NCBI GenBank assembly: GCA_017445585.1
Contig: JAFSTX010000065.1
Span: 1-48,127, forward strand
Direction: 5' to 3'
Length of the DNA: 48,127 bases
Source of the DNA: Lachnospiraceae bacterium
GTDB lineage: Bacteria > Bacillota > Clostridia > Lachnospirales > Lachnospiraceae
Shown: positions 34,352 through 43,029 of the stretch, piece by piece
How the letters are laid out: each line of letters opens with the position of its first letter
Position numbering within the stretch: position 1 is the stretch's first letter
Program-made: the position numbers and the translations under genes
The notes under the pieces: generated by a model
What the model was told of the DNA's origin: nothing
What the model saw: the letters and a program-made list of their open reading frames with translations, nothing else
The model's database searches: none

Positions 34352-34978
34352 ATGCCCAGGAAACACTCACCCGAAAAAGAACAGGCCATCATCGATTTTA
34401 TAAAGTCCGAAACCGCGACGAAGGGCTATCCGCCCTCGATCAGGGAGATCTGTGATAAGGTAGGGCTTAAGTCCACCTCTTCTGTCTTCGGATATCTGAA
34501 ACTCCTCGAGGCGAAGGGCATCATCGCCCGCGGCAGCTCCAAGAACCGCGCCATCACACTTACAGATGACGACTTTAATCTTGCCGGCCGTGAGATCATG
34601 AACATCCCCATCGTCGGTCAGGTAGCTGCAGGCACTCCGCTCCTGGCTCAGGAGAATATCGAGGATTATTTCGCCATGCCCGCCAGCATGCTTCCCACCT
34701 CTTCCACCAGCCTCTTCATGCTTAACGTCAAGGGTGAGAGCATGGTCGATATGGGCATATATGACGGCGACGCCGTGATCTGTGCCAAGACCGATTCCGC
34801 TGTGAACGGTGAAGTCGTGGTAGCGCTCGTGGATGATTCCGCCACTGTCAAGCGCTTCTACAAGGAGCGCGACCATATCCGTCTCCAGCCTGAGAACTCG
34901 AGCATGGATCCGATCATAGTGGACTCATGTTCCATCCTCGGCAGAGTCATCGGCCTCGTCAGACTTAACATTCACTGA
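34352..34978 (+). CDS. lexA: SOS repressor LexA
   Basis: LexA represses SOS genes and cleaves itself when RecA filaments form. From the ATG at 34352 (GGAGG 6 nt upstream) it has 208 residues. The N-terminal winged helix runs from about 1 to 70 (PPSIREICDKVGLKSTSSV). The cleavage site is A93-G94 in GQVAAGTPL. The catalytic serine is S130 in KGESMVD, and the lysine is K167 in SATVKRFYKE. A longer frame from 34277 would start inside the promoter and is rejected. It is divergent from the YneA-like gene and ends at a bidirectional terminator. Confidence 0.97.
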   Translation: MPRKHSPEKEQAIIDFIKSETATKGYPPSIREICDKVGLKSTSSVFGYLKLLEAKGIIARGSSKNRAITLTDDDFNLAGREIMNIPIVGQVAAGTPLLAQENIEDYFAMPASMLPTSSTSLFMLNVKGESMVDMGIYDGDAVICAKTDSAVNGEVVVALVDDSATVKRFYKERDHIRLQPENSSMDPIIVDSCSILGRVIGLVRLNIH

Positions 34979-34990
34979 TTCTTACAAATC

Positions 34991-35023
34991 AAAAAAAGCA
35001 GAGTTCATCGCTCTGCTTTTTTT
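34991..35023. terminator. Bidirectional terminator between lexA and the P-loop gene
   Basis: A GCAGAG/CTCTGC stem is flanked by seven A and seven T (arms 34991-35003 and 35011-35023, loop 7 nt). It gives a U-tract in both directions and serves two convergent genes. Confidence 0.92.
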
Positions 35024-35043
35024 GATGTTCCGATAGGGTCTTA

Positions 35044-35463
35044 TCAGAGGGCTACGGTGACCTTCTCCTGAGCTTTTGCTGACAGTGCGGATTTGTCTGC
35101 GGAAACGCTGAGGATGAAAGTGACATTGTATTTGTCGCTGATAGCGGAGAGCGCATCGACAGCCGCATCCATCTCATCGGCATCCAGATGAGCCAGCTTC
35201 AGGAAGCTGTCCAGGTAGACCTGCTCCAGATCGTGATCCTGAGAAATGATACCGCACAGGAAGCCGAGAAAAGCCTCAAAAGAATGAACCGGATAATCAA
35301 AGACATTAATAAGACGAACGTTGCGGTCCAGCTCATACATGTGCTTCGTACTCTTGTCGAGATATACTATAGTACCGTGAGCGGTCTTGATCGCGTCGTT
35401 CGCCTGATCAAGCAGGATCTTCGTCTTGCCTTTGCCTTTTTCACCGGAAATAATCTGAATCAT
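35044..35463 (-). CDS. Small P-loop protein of unknown function
   Basis: From the ATG at 35463, which has AAGGAGG upstream, the protein has 139 residues. A Walker A motif opens it (ISGEKGKGKTK, about 5-15), and a Walker B-like strand lies in the middle (EQVYLDSFLKL). The rest alternates helices and strands as in a minimal P-loop NTPase fold. I know of similar short proteins in Clostridia without an assigned role, often labelled loosely as ATP-binding. It has its own promoter, downstream of rodA, and ends at the terminator shared with lexA. Function unknown. Confidence 0.75.
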   Translation of the reverse strand: MIQIISGEKGKGKTKILLDQANDAIKTAHGTIVYLDKSTKHMYELDRNVRLINVFDYPVHSFEAFLGFLCGIISQDHDLEQVYLDSFLKLAHLDADEMDAAVDALSAISDKYNVTFILSVSADKSALSAKAQEKVTVAL

Positions 35464-35502
35464 AAGTATGTCCTCCTTAACGGGTTCGTGCCCTGTGTTT
35501 TG

Positions 35503-35531
35503 ATTATAATATAAAGCCGTAAAAATCACAA
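35503..35531 (-). promoter_or_regulatory. Promoter of the small P-loop gene
   Basis: On the minus strand TTGTGA (35526-35531) and TATAAT (35503-35508) are 17 nt apart, in the 77-nt gap after rodA. Confidence 0.6.
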
Positions 35532-35540
35532 CATGAAAAA

Positions 35541-36704
35541 TCACCAATCGGAATCGGGATTCCTGCGCTGCATGCCTACGTTAAGTACGACGCCCATGCC
35601 TATAAAGAGGCTGAGCATGGAGCTTACACCGGCGCTCATAAAAGGCAGCGGCAATCCGGTATTTGGCAGCAAGCCGGTAGCTACAGCTATATTAACGAAC
35701 GTCTGAAAAGCAAGCAGCGAGCCCATGCCGACAGCGATCAGTCTGCCTCCCATGTCCTTGGCCCTGAAGCCGATCTTGAAACATTCCAGCACCAGGAAAG
35801 TCATCAGGCTCAGCACTGCAAGACTGCCGACAAAGCCCAGTTCCTCTCCTATGACCGAGAAAATGAAATCGCAGTCCTCCTCGTAGAGGAAGTTGCCGTT
35901 CTTTACGGATTCGAAGCTCGTATTGTTCAGGCCCTTGCCGTATAGCTGTCCCGATGAGATGGCAAGTATCGAATTCTCCTGCTGTGTGTTGAGGCCGCTG
36001 GTACGGAACTGATCGGGATGGAGCCAGGCCATAATACGGTTGAGCTGGTAATGACGCAGCACACCGGACTCGTCCACATCATTAACGAGCTTGTAAAGTA
36101 TGAATCCTCCGACAGGCAGGACCACGGCAAGCACTCCAAGGATCCATTTGTAGCTTATCTTCGCCACATACAGAAGACTCAGGAAAATGAACGTGACCAC
36201 TATAGTAGTGGACAAGTCGGGCTCAGAGTAGATCAGGAAAGCGATCACTCCGAAGAGCGCAGCTGCGATAATGAGGACCAGAGGCTTGTTGATACGTTCT
36301 TTATTCGATGCAAAATACGCCGCAAAGACGACTATCACACCGATCTTGGCAAACTCCGAGGGCTGAAACTGGACAGTACCTATCCTGAACCACCGGGTCG
36401 CATCGTAATAAGTCACTCCAATAAGCAGCACCAGCGCCAGTATGGCTACCACTCCGATATAAATCAGCGGCGCGGCTTTAAGTACGAAATGGTAGTCAAT
36501 GACAGAGAGCACTATCATAAACAGCGCTCCTATCGCTATGCCCATCAGCTGCTTTTCCAGGGTGGAGTCTCTGGTCGGATCGTTTGAAAGGGCGCTCGTT
36601 ACGACGAGATATCCCATAATGCAGAGCGCAGCGATCAGAAATACAATTTTGAAATTGTATCTCCTGAGCGAATATTCAGAAAAGTTAAAAATCTTCAGCT
36701 TCAT
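35541..36704 (-). CDS. rodA: Rod shape-determining SEDS glycosyltransferase RodA
   Basis: RodA polymerises peptidoglycan strands during elongation in partnership with a class B PBP. The 387 residues form about ten membrane segments. SEDS landmarks include FQPSEFAKIGVIV (the FQPSE motif, about 117-121), SEPDLSTTIV, and the late LPFMSAGVSSMLSLFIGMGVVLNV. It starts 1 nt after the PBP gene, which is its expected partner. FtsW is the alternative, but coupling with the mre-PBP block favours RodA. Confidence 0.93.
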   Translation of the reverse strand: MKLKIFNFSEYSLRRYNFKIVFLIAALCIMGYLVVTSALSNDPTRDSTLEKQLMGIAIGALFMIVLSVIDYHFVLKAAPLIYIGVVAILALVLLIGVTYYDATRWFRIGTVQFQPSEFAKIGVIVVFAAYFASNKERINKPLVLIIAAALFGVIAFLIYSEPDLSTTIVVTFIFLSLLYVAKISYKWILGVLAVVLPVGGFILYKLVNDVDESGVLRHYQLNRIMAWLHPDQFRTSGLNTQQENSILAISSGQLYGKGLNNTSFESVKNGNFLYEEDCDFIFSVIGEELGFVGSLAVLSLMTFLVLECFKIGFRAKDMGGRLIAVGMGSLLAFQTFVNIAVATGLLPNTGLPLPFMSAGVSSMLSLFIGMGVVLNVGMQRRNPDSDW

Positions 36705-36705
36705 A

Positions 36706-39648
36706 TCAGTCTATGATCACTACGTTGCTCGCCTTGGAGGCGCCTCTGGAAAGGATATCTTCTATCGTAAGTTTGCCATAGTACAGATCGTACACATCGC
36801 TTGAAAGCTTGACGGAATTCGATGCGGTATAACCGAATATAATGGAAGTGGCTACTCCTATTTCCGGCGATTCATACGGGGCATATGAGATAAAGTTCGC
36901 ATGGTTTGGCCGAAGCTTGTTTTCTTCTGCCGTTCCTGTCTTGCCGGCGATCTGGACCTCGCAGGTGATGTTCTTTTTGGTACCGGAGTTCTTTGTGGCC
37001 ACCGCGCGCATTCCTGCCTGAATCGTATTCCATGTGCTTTCATCCAGCTCGCTGTATCCAGCCACTTTCGGTTCGTTCTCAAAAACCGTCGCTCCGTTTT
37101 TATCCGTGACCTTGTCAATCAGAGTAAGATCGTATATGGTGCCGCGGTTTGCAAGTGTAGTCAGATATCTGGCAAGCTGAACATTTGAGAACAGATTGTT
37201 GCCCTGTCCGATAGCGGAAGGTATGGGCGCAGAATCGGATATCTGCGGCTCCTTTTCTGTAAGCTCTATGCCTGTCTTTGAACCAAGTCCCAGCCTTCCG
37301 GCATACTCAGAAAGTACGGAAAGTCCCTTGGGCTCATTGTAGACCCATTCTTCCGCCGAATTCTTAACCTGGGACAGTCTCCATCCCATCTCGCAGAAAA
37401 AGTAGTTGCAGGACTGTGCTATGGCATCCACAATATTCAGCGGAGCATGCGGCTCATGATAGATGGTGTAGTATGAACAGGCCAGGTTCAGTCCCTGCTT
37501 GGTAAAGACGCCCTCCGGCCGCAGGATCTCGTTGGCTGTGACGACGCCCTCCTCGAGGGCGGCCGCGCTGGTGATCAGCTTGAAAACGGAGCCGGGAGCC
37601 TTCTGGGACTGGGTCGCGGTATTATACAGAGGCGAGCTCAGGTCGTTGACCAGTGTGCTGTAATACTCGGCGTCAATATTAACCGAAAGCTTGTTATTGT
37701 CGTAGCTGGGATATGATACGCACGCCAGCACCTCGCCGGTGTAGATATCCACTATGGTAACGGCCGCCGAGCAGGGATCCATGGCCAGCTGCGCGGGAGT
37801 TATCTCCAGGGAATTAATCTTTGACACCATGAAATCATAGGCATTTACAGAGCTGCCTGACGACAGGGATCTTACTGCCGCCTCGTCGTAGTCGAGCACC
37901 TGCTGTTCAAAGAGCGCCAGACATATATCGCTGCCGCTTATGAATTGATTATAGATCAGGTACTTGTATATCCTCTTGCTGAAGGTCTTGCTGCCTTTGA
38001 GCAGACCGTCGATGCAGTCCACGAGGGCATTATATGTATCGTCTGCGCTTGTATAGGCACCTGAGAGCTCGAGACGGGCTACGTCGATCCAGCCTTTTGA
38101 CATCGCATACCTGAGGAATTCCGCCAGGCTGATGGTCTCGTCGGTCTTGGATGCCGTATATACGGGATCTGTACGGTCTACCTGACTGCTGATCAGATAG
38201 CCTGAGTCAAGCAGGATATCATAAACGTAGCTGAAATACGTCTTCATGAAGTTCTCTTCACCGTCTTCCACCTGCCCTCCGAGGTCCTTATAAGCCTTGG
38301 GCGTATCCGAGAGGAGTTCCTCCCTGATGGAGTCATATGCCTGCTGCTGTCCGCCAAGAAAAGCGCTGTAGATCCGCTGCTGGGCCTCGCCAGCCTCCGG
38401 CAGCGAGAATGCATCCATATCAAGGATATTGTTATTGATCATCTGATAATAAACTTCATATATCGACAGACGGCGCTTGGACGCGCTCGTACCTGCGGGA
38501 TTATAGACTTTGGAATTCTCGAGTTTATCGCTGATAATACCTGCCAGATGCTGCTCGATCAGATGATAGATACCTATCTGCAGATCGGAATCTATGGTCA
38601 GATATATGTCATTTCCCGTGACAGGAGCTTCTTCATCGGTGACTTCGAGGATTCGTCCGAGCGAATCGAGATACATCGTCCGGCTGCCTTTTTGTCCCTG
38701 CAGCTCATCCTCCATCGATGCCTCGATGCCTGTCTTGCCGACGATATCGCTGGATACATAGCGCGGCGCATCCTCCGGATATTCCGCATTCAGACGCTCG
38801 AGATCCTCGGCGCTCGCCGCACCGGTATATCCTATGATATGTGCAAAATAGATCCCGTTTACATATACTCTCTGATAGTCCTCCTCGATATCGACTCCGG
38901 CAATGGAATCGCTGTGTTCGAGGATCTCGGTCATGGTTTCCTCGCTGACGCCCTTGGATACTACCACCGAACGATAGCGCTGATATGAATTGGTGGCCAG
39001 AAGATACCTGATATTGATTACCCGCAGCGCATCGGCCTTGGTAATATCATAGGTAGCCGCGTTTTCCGAGCTTCCTTCCCGTCCGATACCGTAGCGCTTG
39101 AAGAGCAGCTCGTAGAGACCCTCGGCGGAAATGTTCTCATCGCATTTTTCATCATCGAGCACTTCCTGGACGGAGCGCTTGCCGTATACGTCGCGCAGGA
39201 GCCTCAGGATCGAATTGCCGGACACGGAATACTGCACACGGCCTGCGGAATCGATATACATGGGAAGCGTAGTCGTGACGCTCTCCTGATGACTGTCCAG
39301 GATATCCAGCAGTTCGATGATCTTGAGATTCTTCTGATAACCGTTGTAATCACCGGTGTCTTTGAGAGTGACCGAATAGACCAGTTCGTTGTAGGCGAGA
39401 AGGTTGCCGGAACGGTCGTAGATATTGCCCCTGGTACTCCCGAGAGCGACTGTACGCAGAGTCTTCTGCTGTATATAGGTCTCCTGCGCCTCCTCGCCTC
39501 CGACTATCTGCAGGTTATACAGATGGACGATAAGCAGGATAAACATGGAGAAAAAGACCACCGCAAGGGGCAGGATCCTTGAGACGGTAAGCTCTTTGAG
39601 CTTATATGCAATTGCTTCCAGAATATCTCTAAACAAATTCTTTTGCAC
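36706..39648 (-). CDS. Class B penicillin-binding protein (PBP2/MrdA-like), enlarged
   Basis: This transpeptidase crosslinks peptidoglycan during elongation. It has 980 residues, against roughly 600-750 for most PBP2. A membrane anchor (about 24-47) is followed by the pedestal domain (about 60-340). The transpeptidase motifs are S687-V-F-K690, S746-C-N748 and K903-T-G905. An extra segment of about 245 residues (roughly 375-620) interrupts the domain before the catalytic serine. The GTG at 39648 almost touches AAAGGAG; a TTG at 39636 gives a spacing of 11 nt, so the start is uncertain by four codons. It overlaps mreD by 20 nt. Confidence 0.92.
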   Translation of the reverse strand: MQKNLFRDILEAIAYKLKELTVSRILPLAVVFFSMFILLIVHLYNLQIVGGEEAQETYIQQKTLRTVALGSTRGNIYDRSGNLLAYNELVYSVTLKDTGDYNGYQKNLKIIELLDILDSHQESVTTTLPMYIDSAGRVQYSVSGNSILRLLRDVYGKRSVQEVLDDEKCDENISAEGLYELLFKRYGIGREGSSENAATYDITKADALRVINIRYLLATNSYQRYRSVVVSKGVSEETMTEILEHSDSIAGVDIEEDYQRVYVNGIYFAHIIGYTGAASAEDLERLNAEYPEDAPRYVSSDIVGKTGIEASMEDELQGQKGSRTMYLDSLGRILEVTDEEAPVTGNDIYLTIDSDLQIGIYHLIEQHLAGIISDKLENSKVYNPAGTSASKRRLSIYEVYYQMINNNILDMDAFSLPEAGEAQQRIYSAFLGGQQQAYDSIREELLSDTPKAYKDLGGQVEDGEENFMKTYFSYVYDILLDSGYLISSQVDRTDPVYTASKTDETISLAEFLRYAMSKGWIDVARLELSGAYTSADDTYNALVDCIDGLLKGSKTFSKRIYKYLIYNQFISGSDICLALFEQQVLDYDEAAVRSLSSGSSVNAYDFMVSKINSLEITPAQLAMDPCSAAVTIVDIYTGEVLACVSYPSYDNNKLSVNIDAEYYSTLVNDLSSPLYNTATQSQKAPGSVFKLITSAAALEEGVVTANEILRPEGVFTKQGLNLACSYYTIYHEPHAPLNIVDAIAQSCNYFFCEMGWRLSQVKNSAEEWVYNEPKGLSVLSEYAGRLGLGSKTGIELTEKEPQISDSAPIPSAIGQGNNLFSNVQLARYLTTLANRGTIYDLTLIDKVTDKNGATVFENEPKVAGYSELDESTWNTIQAGMRAVATKNSGTKKNITCEVQIAGKTGTAEENKLRPNHANFISYAPYESPEIGVATSIIFGYTASNSVKLSSDVYDLYYGKLTIEDILSRGASKASNVVIID

Positions 39649-40150
39649 TCCTTTTGGAGAGACCCTCGACCCACCGGTCGAGCGCGCGCAGAGGCTTGTA
39701 TGTCAGCAGGCAGATCAGCATCGTATATACGATCTCGGGAAGGATCACGTGAAGCATGTAATGCCACAGATTCGTAGCTCCTCCGATCAGGAAGGAAGTG
39801 ATATACACATACAGTCCCAGCAGCAGGTCGCTTAATATGCAGAGCAATGTAGGCATATTCAGGAACTCATTATAAAAAAGCGTGCCTACAGAGCCGTTGG
39901 CGTATCCGATAAGCGTATAGATCAGTGCATAATATCCTACGTTCGTACCGAAAAAGAAATCTGAAAGAAGCCCGCAGAAGAAACCGATGATCATCCCGTG
40001 CATGCTTCCGCGCAGAAAACCGAACTCAAATGTGACGATGAGCAGCAGGTTAGGCGTGATATCTATCCAGTGCACTGCGGCAAAGAAGTTGTTCTGCAGC
40101 ATGAACGCACCGAGTATAAGAATAATATACATCAGAATGCGTCTGATCAT
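39629..40150 (-). CDS. mreD: Rod shape-determining protein MreD
   Basis: MreD is an integral membrane component of the elongation machinery. The 173 residues are almost entirely hydrophobic, with about five membrane segments, and include the family-typical FEFGFLRGSMHGMIIGFFCGLLSDFF block (positions 41-66). The ATG overlaps the mreC stop by 4 nt (ATGA), and the end overlaps the PBP gene by 20 nt, so the three are tightly coupled. Position between mreC and the PBP gene supports the call, since MreD sequences diverge strongly. Confidence 0.92.
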   Translation of the reverse strand: MIRRILMYIILILGAFMLQNNFFAAVHWIDITPNLLLIVTFEFGFLRGSMHGMIIGFFCGLLSDFFFGTNVGYYALIYTLIGYANGSVGTLFYNEFLNMPTLLCILSDLLLGLYVYITSFLIGGATNLWHYMLHVILPEIVYTMLICLLTYKPLRALDRWVEGLSKRSAKEFV

Positions 40151-40992
40151 TGACCGTTCTCCTTGAGCTGGGTGATGACAAGGACAGTATCAAGATGCGA
40201 AAAATCCACGACCGGGACGAGATATCCCGATTTGGTCAGGCTGTTAGAATCGATATCGATATCCTTTGCGTAGCCGATCAGAATTCCGGGCAGGTAAATA
40301 CTGCTCTTGTTGCTGGTGACGATCTTGTAGTCATCCGAGATCTTGGCGTCCTTGTTGATCTTTTCCAGAATAAGCCTGCCTTCCTGGTAAACCTCCAGAT
40401 CGCCGCGGACGATGCAGGTATCCTGGGTTATGAGAGCCATTGCACCGACCTGTGAGTCATGATCAGTTATGAGCCTGACTGTGGATGAACCGGCAGTCAC
40501 AGACGTGACGATCCCGGCCAGGCCGCCCTGCGCGATAACATTCATATTGACCTCGATGCCGTCGGAAGCTCCGCGGTCGATCAGGACAGTATGATTCCAG
40601 TTCGACGAATTCTCGCCGATTACGTGAGCCCCTATGGTAGGATACTGCTCATATTCCTCTTTCATACCGAGCAGATCCCTGTATTTGGAAAGTTCTATCT
40701 CCTGAAGCTGGTAGCGGGTATTCTGCTCGCGCAGATAAGCCAACTCATCAGTGAGAGCCTTGTAGTCTTCTTCTATCGCGCTCAGTCTGGCCAGATCCTC
40801 CGCTTCGTCCGAGACAAAGCTGCCGACTTTGTTGAAGCCGCTCTGCATGGGTGTAAGCACGTCATTCAGTACCCCTCTGACTGCGCTGTTCACAGAAGAG
40901 CTGATGCTGCTGAGTATGATCAGAACGACACAGACTATGCAGAGTATCAGAAGCAGGTGTCTGGGCTGGAATTTTGACTCGTTGTTGTTCAT
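40147..40992 (-). CDS. mreC: Rod shape-determining protein MreC
   Basis: MreC links the cytoskeletal side of the elongasome to PBP2 and RodA. The 281 residues show an N-terminal membrane anchor (about 11-30), a coiled coil (about 60-105) and a beta-rich periplasmic-type domain with NWNHTVLIDRGASDGI and LAGIVTSVTAGSSTVRLITD. The ATG overlaps the radC stop by 4 nt. In many bacteria mreB precedes mreC; here radC does, and mreB is not in the window. Confidence 0.95.
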   Translation of the reverse strand: MNNNESKFQPRHLLLILCIVCVVLIILSSISSSVNSAVRGVLNDVLTPMQSGFNKVGSFVSDEAEDLARLSAIEEDYKALTDELAYLREQNTRYQLQEIELSKYRDLLGMKEEYEQYPTIGAHVIGENSSNWNHTVLIDRGASDGIEVNMNVIAQGGLAGIVTSVTAGSSTVRLITDHDSQVGAMALITQDTCIVRGDLEVYQEGRLILEKINKDAKISDDYKIVTSNKSSIYLPGILIGYAKDIDIDSNSLTKSGYLVPVVDFSHLDTVLVITQLKENGQ

Positions 40993-41690
40993 ATGACGTG
41001 TTTTTCCCTCATGCTGAAGAACCTTCCGTCGCCGATAATGATATGATCCGCCAGTGTGATCTGAAGCATTTCTCCGGCTTCAGCTATCTGTCTGGTAAGC
41101 CTGATATCCTCGGGTGACGGAGAGGGGTCTCCGCTCGGATGGTTGTGCAGCAGTATTACGTAGACCGCCTTGTATCTGAGAGCCTCGATAAAAATCTCTC
41201 TGGGAGTGACCACGGATGCGTTGACCGTGCCCTTTGAGATAAGGCAGTCGCGGATGAAGTTGCTCTTTGTATCGAAGAAAGCCGCTCTGATCTCCTCCTG
41301 AGTCAGGCGTCTCATCCGTTCCATAAAAAACCCGGCCACAGATGCGGGCGTCGTCATCTGTATGCGGTTTTTGGCTTTTTCACTGCTGATTCTCCGCGAC
41401 AGCTCTCCCACGCACTGAAGTGTAATAGCCTTTACACGGCCTATACCTTTGATCTCGGTAAGCTCATCGATACCTGCATCAAAGATATCAGCCAGCGTGT
41501 GCGGTCCGCTGTACGCGGCCAAAAGCCTGGCCGCAAGCTGTGATGCGCTTTCGTCTCTGGTGCCGCACTTCAGCAATACTGCCAGCAGTTCGGCACCCGA
41601 AAGAGCTGCCGGTCCCTGCTCGAGGCACTTCTCATAAGGTCTCTCGCTGACAGGCAGCTGCTGCATTTTTAAGTTTTTTCTCTTTTCCAT
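40989..41690 (-). CDS. radC: RadC/YicR-type JAB domain protein
   Basis: From the ATG at 41690 the protein has 233 residues. A helix-hairpin-helix region (LTEIKGIGRVKAITL) precedes a JAB1/MPN metalloprotease-like domain with LLHNHPSGDPSPSPEDIRLT. Despite the name, a role in recombination was withdrawn for E. coli and the biochemical function is uncertain. GGAGG lies only 3 nt from this ATG; the upstream ATG at 41711 has none. A TATAAT sits in the 49-nt gap after the previous gene, so a promoter for the radC-mre unit is possible. The radC-mreC order is common in Firmicutes. Confidence 0.93.
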   Translation of the reverse strand: MEKRKNLKMQQLPVSERPYEKCLEQGPAALSGAELLAVLLKCGTRDESASQLAARLLAAYSGPHTLADIFDAGIDELTEIKGIGRVKAITLQCVGELSRRISSEKAKNRIQMTTPASVAGFFMERMRRLTQEEIRAAFFDTKSNFIRDCLISKGTVNASVVTPREIFIEALRYKAVYVILLHNHPSGDPSPSPEDIRLTRQIAEAGEMLQITLADHIIIGDGRFFSMREKHVI

Positions 41691-41739
41691 ATGCCTCCGG
41701 GCCGACCACATTCAAACTCAAAGGCTGTATGAAATTATA

Positions 41740-43029
41740 TCATAATTCAAAACCTGCGTCTATAAGCTTCTGGAGCGACAGCATGATACCGTACTTGGCA
41801 TGATACCACGTGATCCCGCCCTGGAAGTATATCGTATAGGGTTCTCTCATGGGGCCGTCGGCAGACAGCTCTATGGATGCTCCCTGGATGAACGCACCCG
41901 CTGCCATGATGACGTCGTCATCATAACCTGGCATGGGATAAGGCTCGGGCGTAACGAAGCTGTCGACCGGCGCGGCAGACTGGATTCCGAGACAGAAGGC
42001 CTTCATATATTCGGGAGATCCTAGATCTATAGCCTGTATGATATCGTGCCGCACCGCATCTCCGGCGGGATGAACCTTAAAGCCAAGCCTCTCATATAGT
42101 TTGGCTGCAAATATTGCGCCCTTCTCCGCCGAAGCGCTCACGGTAGGAGCAAGGAAAAAGCCCTGATAAAAAGCCGGATTTGTGCCGAGATTGGCGCCGA
42201 CCTCACGCCCGAGTCCCGGAGAAGTAAGTCTCCTGGCGGCGTTTTCCACGCACGCATGCGTACCGCAGATATATCCGCCGGCAGGAGCAAGTCCTCCGCC
42301 CGGATTCTTGATCAGTGACCCGACCACCATATCTGCGCCTGCATCTGAAGGTTCTATGATCTCCGTGAATTCGCCGTAACAGTTGTCCACCATACAGATG
42401 ATCTCCGGCTTGATGCTCTTTACAAAAGCGATCAGCTCTCCTATCTGCGATACAGAAAGCGTCGGACGGCTTGCATAGCCTTTGGAACGCTGTATGGTAA
42501 CAAGCTTCGTGTGCTCATTGATCGCTGCCCGTATCCCATCATAGTCAAATCCGCCGTCGCAGAGCAGATCGACCTGGGCATAGGTCACACCGTATTCGGC
42601 CAGAGAACCAAGCGAAGGTCTGATGCCTATGACCTCCTCCAGGGTATCGTAGGGCCTGCCCACAGGCGAGAGCAGCTCGTCTCCGGGCCTCAGATTGGAC
42701 GAGAGGGCCAGATTCAATGCGTGCGTCCCGCAGGTGATCTGCGAACGCACTATGGCGTCCTCCGTATGGAAAGTATCGGCGTATACCCTCTCGAGGGTAT
42801 CTCGTCCGCTGTCGTTGTAGCCGTATCCCGTAGTAGCGGCAAAATGCGACGCATCCACTCTGTTTTTATGCATGGCCCCAAGGACCTTGAGCTGGTTGTA
42901 TTCGGCGATCTGATCGATCGCGGCAAAGCGCTCCTCAAGCTCGCCGAGGACTTCTTCCGAGAGTCTGAGCACCTCTGCGGAAATGCCCGCATCGGCGTAC
43001 ATCTTCTCTGTCATTACATTCTTCTGCAC
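41740..43029 (-). CDS. Methionine gamma-lyase family PLP enzyme (YnbB-like)
   Basis: The family is related to cystathionine and methionine gamma-lyases and is called aluminium-resistance protein in older annotation. From a GTG at 43029 the protein has 429 residues. The PLP-lysine block reads TIQRSKGYASRPTLS, and the preceding NCYGEFTE and ITCGTHALNLAL stretches fit the fold-type I family. The GTG overlaps the TAG stop of miaA (TAGTG) and has AAGGAG 11 nt upstream; an ATG at 43014 is the alternative. The longer frame to 43209 runs through miaA and is rejected. Bacillus ynbB also lies near miaA and hfq. Substrate unproven. Confidence 0.88.
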   Translation of the reverse strand: MQKNVMTEKMYADAGISAEVLRLSEEVLGELEERFAAIDQIAEYNQLKVLGAMHKNRVDASHFAATTGYGYNDSGRDTLERVYADTFHTEDAIVRSQITCGTHALNLALSSNLRPGDELLSPVGRPYDTLEEVIGIRPSLGSLAEYGVTYAQVDLLCDGGFDYDGIRAAINEHTKLVTIQRSKGYASRPTLSVSQIGELIAFVKSIKPEIICMVDNCYGEFTEIIEPSDAGADMVVGSLIKNPGGGLAPAGGYICGTHACVENAARRLTSPGLGREVGANLGTNPAFYQGFFLAPTVSASAEKGAIFAAKLYERLGFKVHPAGDAVRHDIIQAIDLGSPEYMKAFCLGIQSAAPVDSFVTPEPYPMPGYDDDVIMAAGAFIQGASIELSADGPMREPYTIYFQGGITWYHAKYGIMLSLQKLIDAGFEL

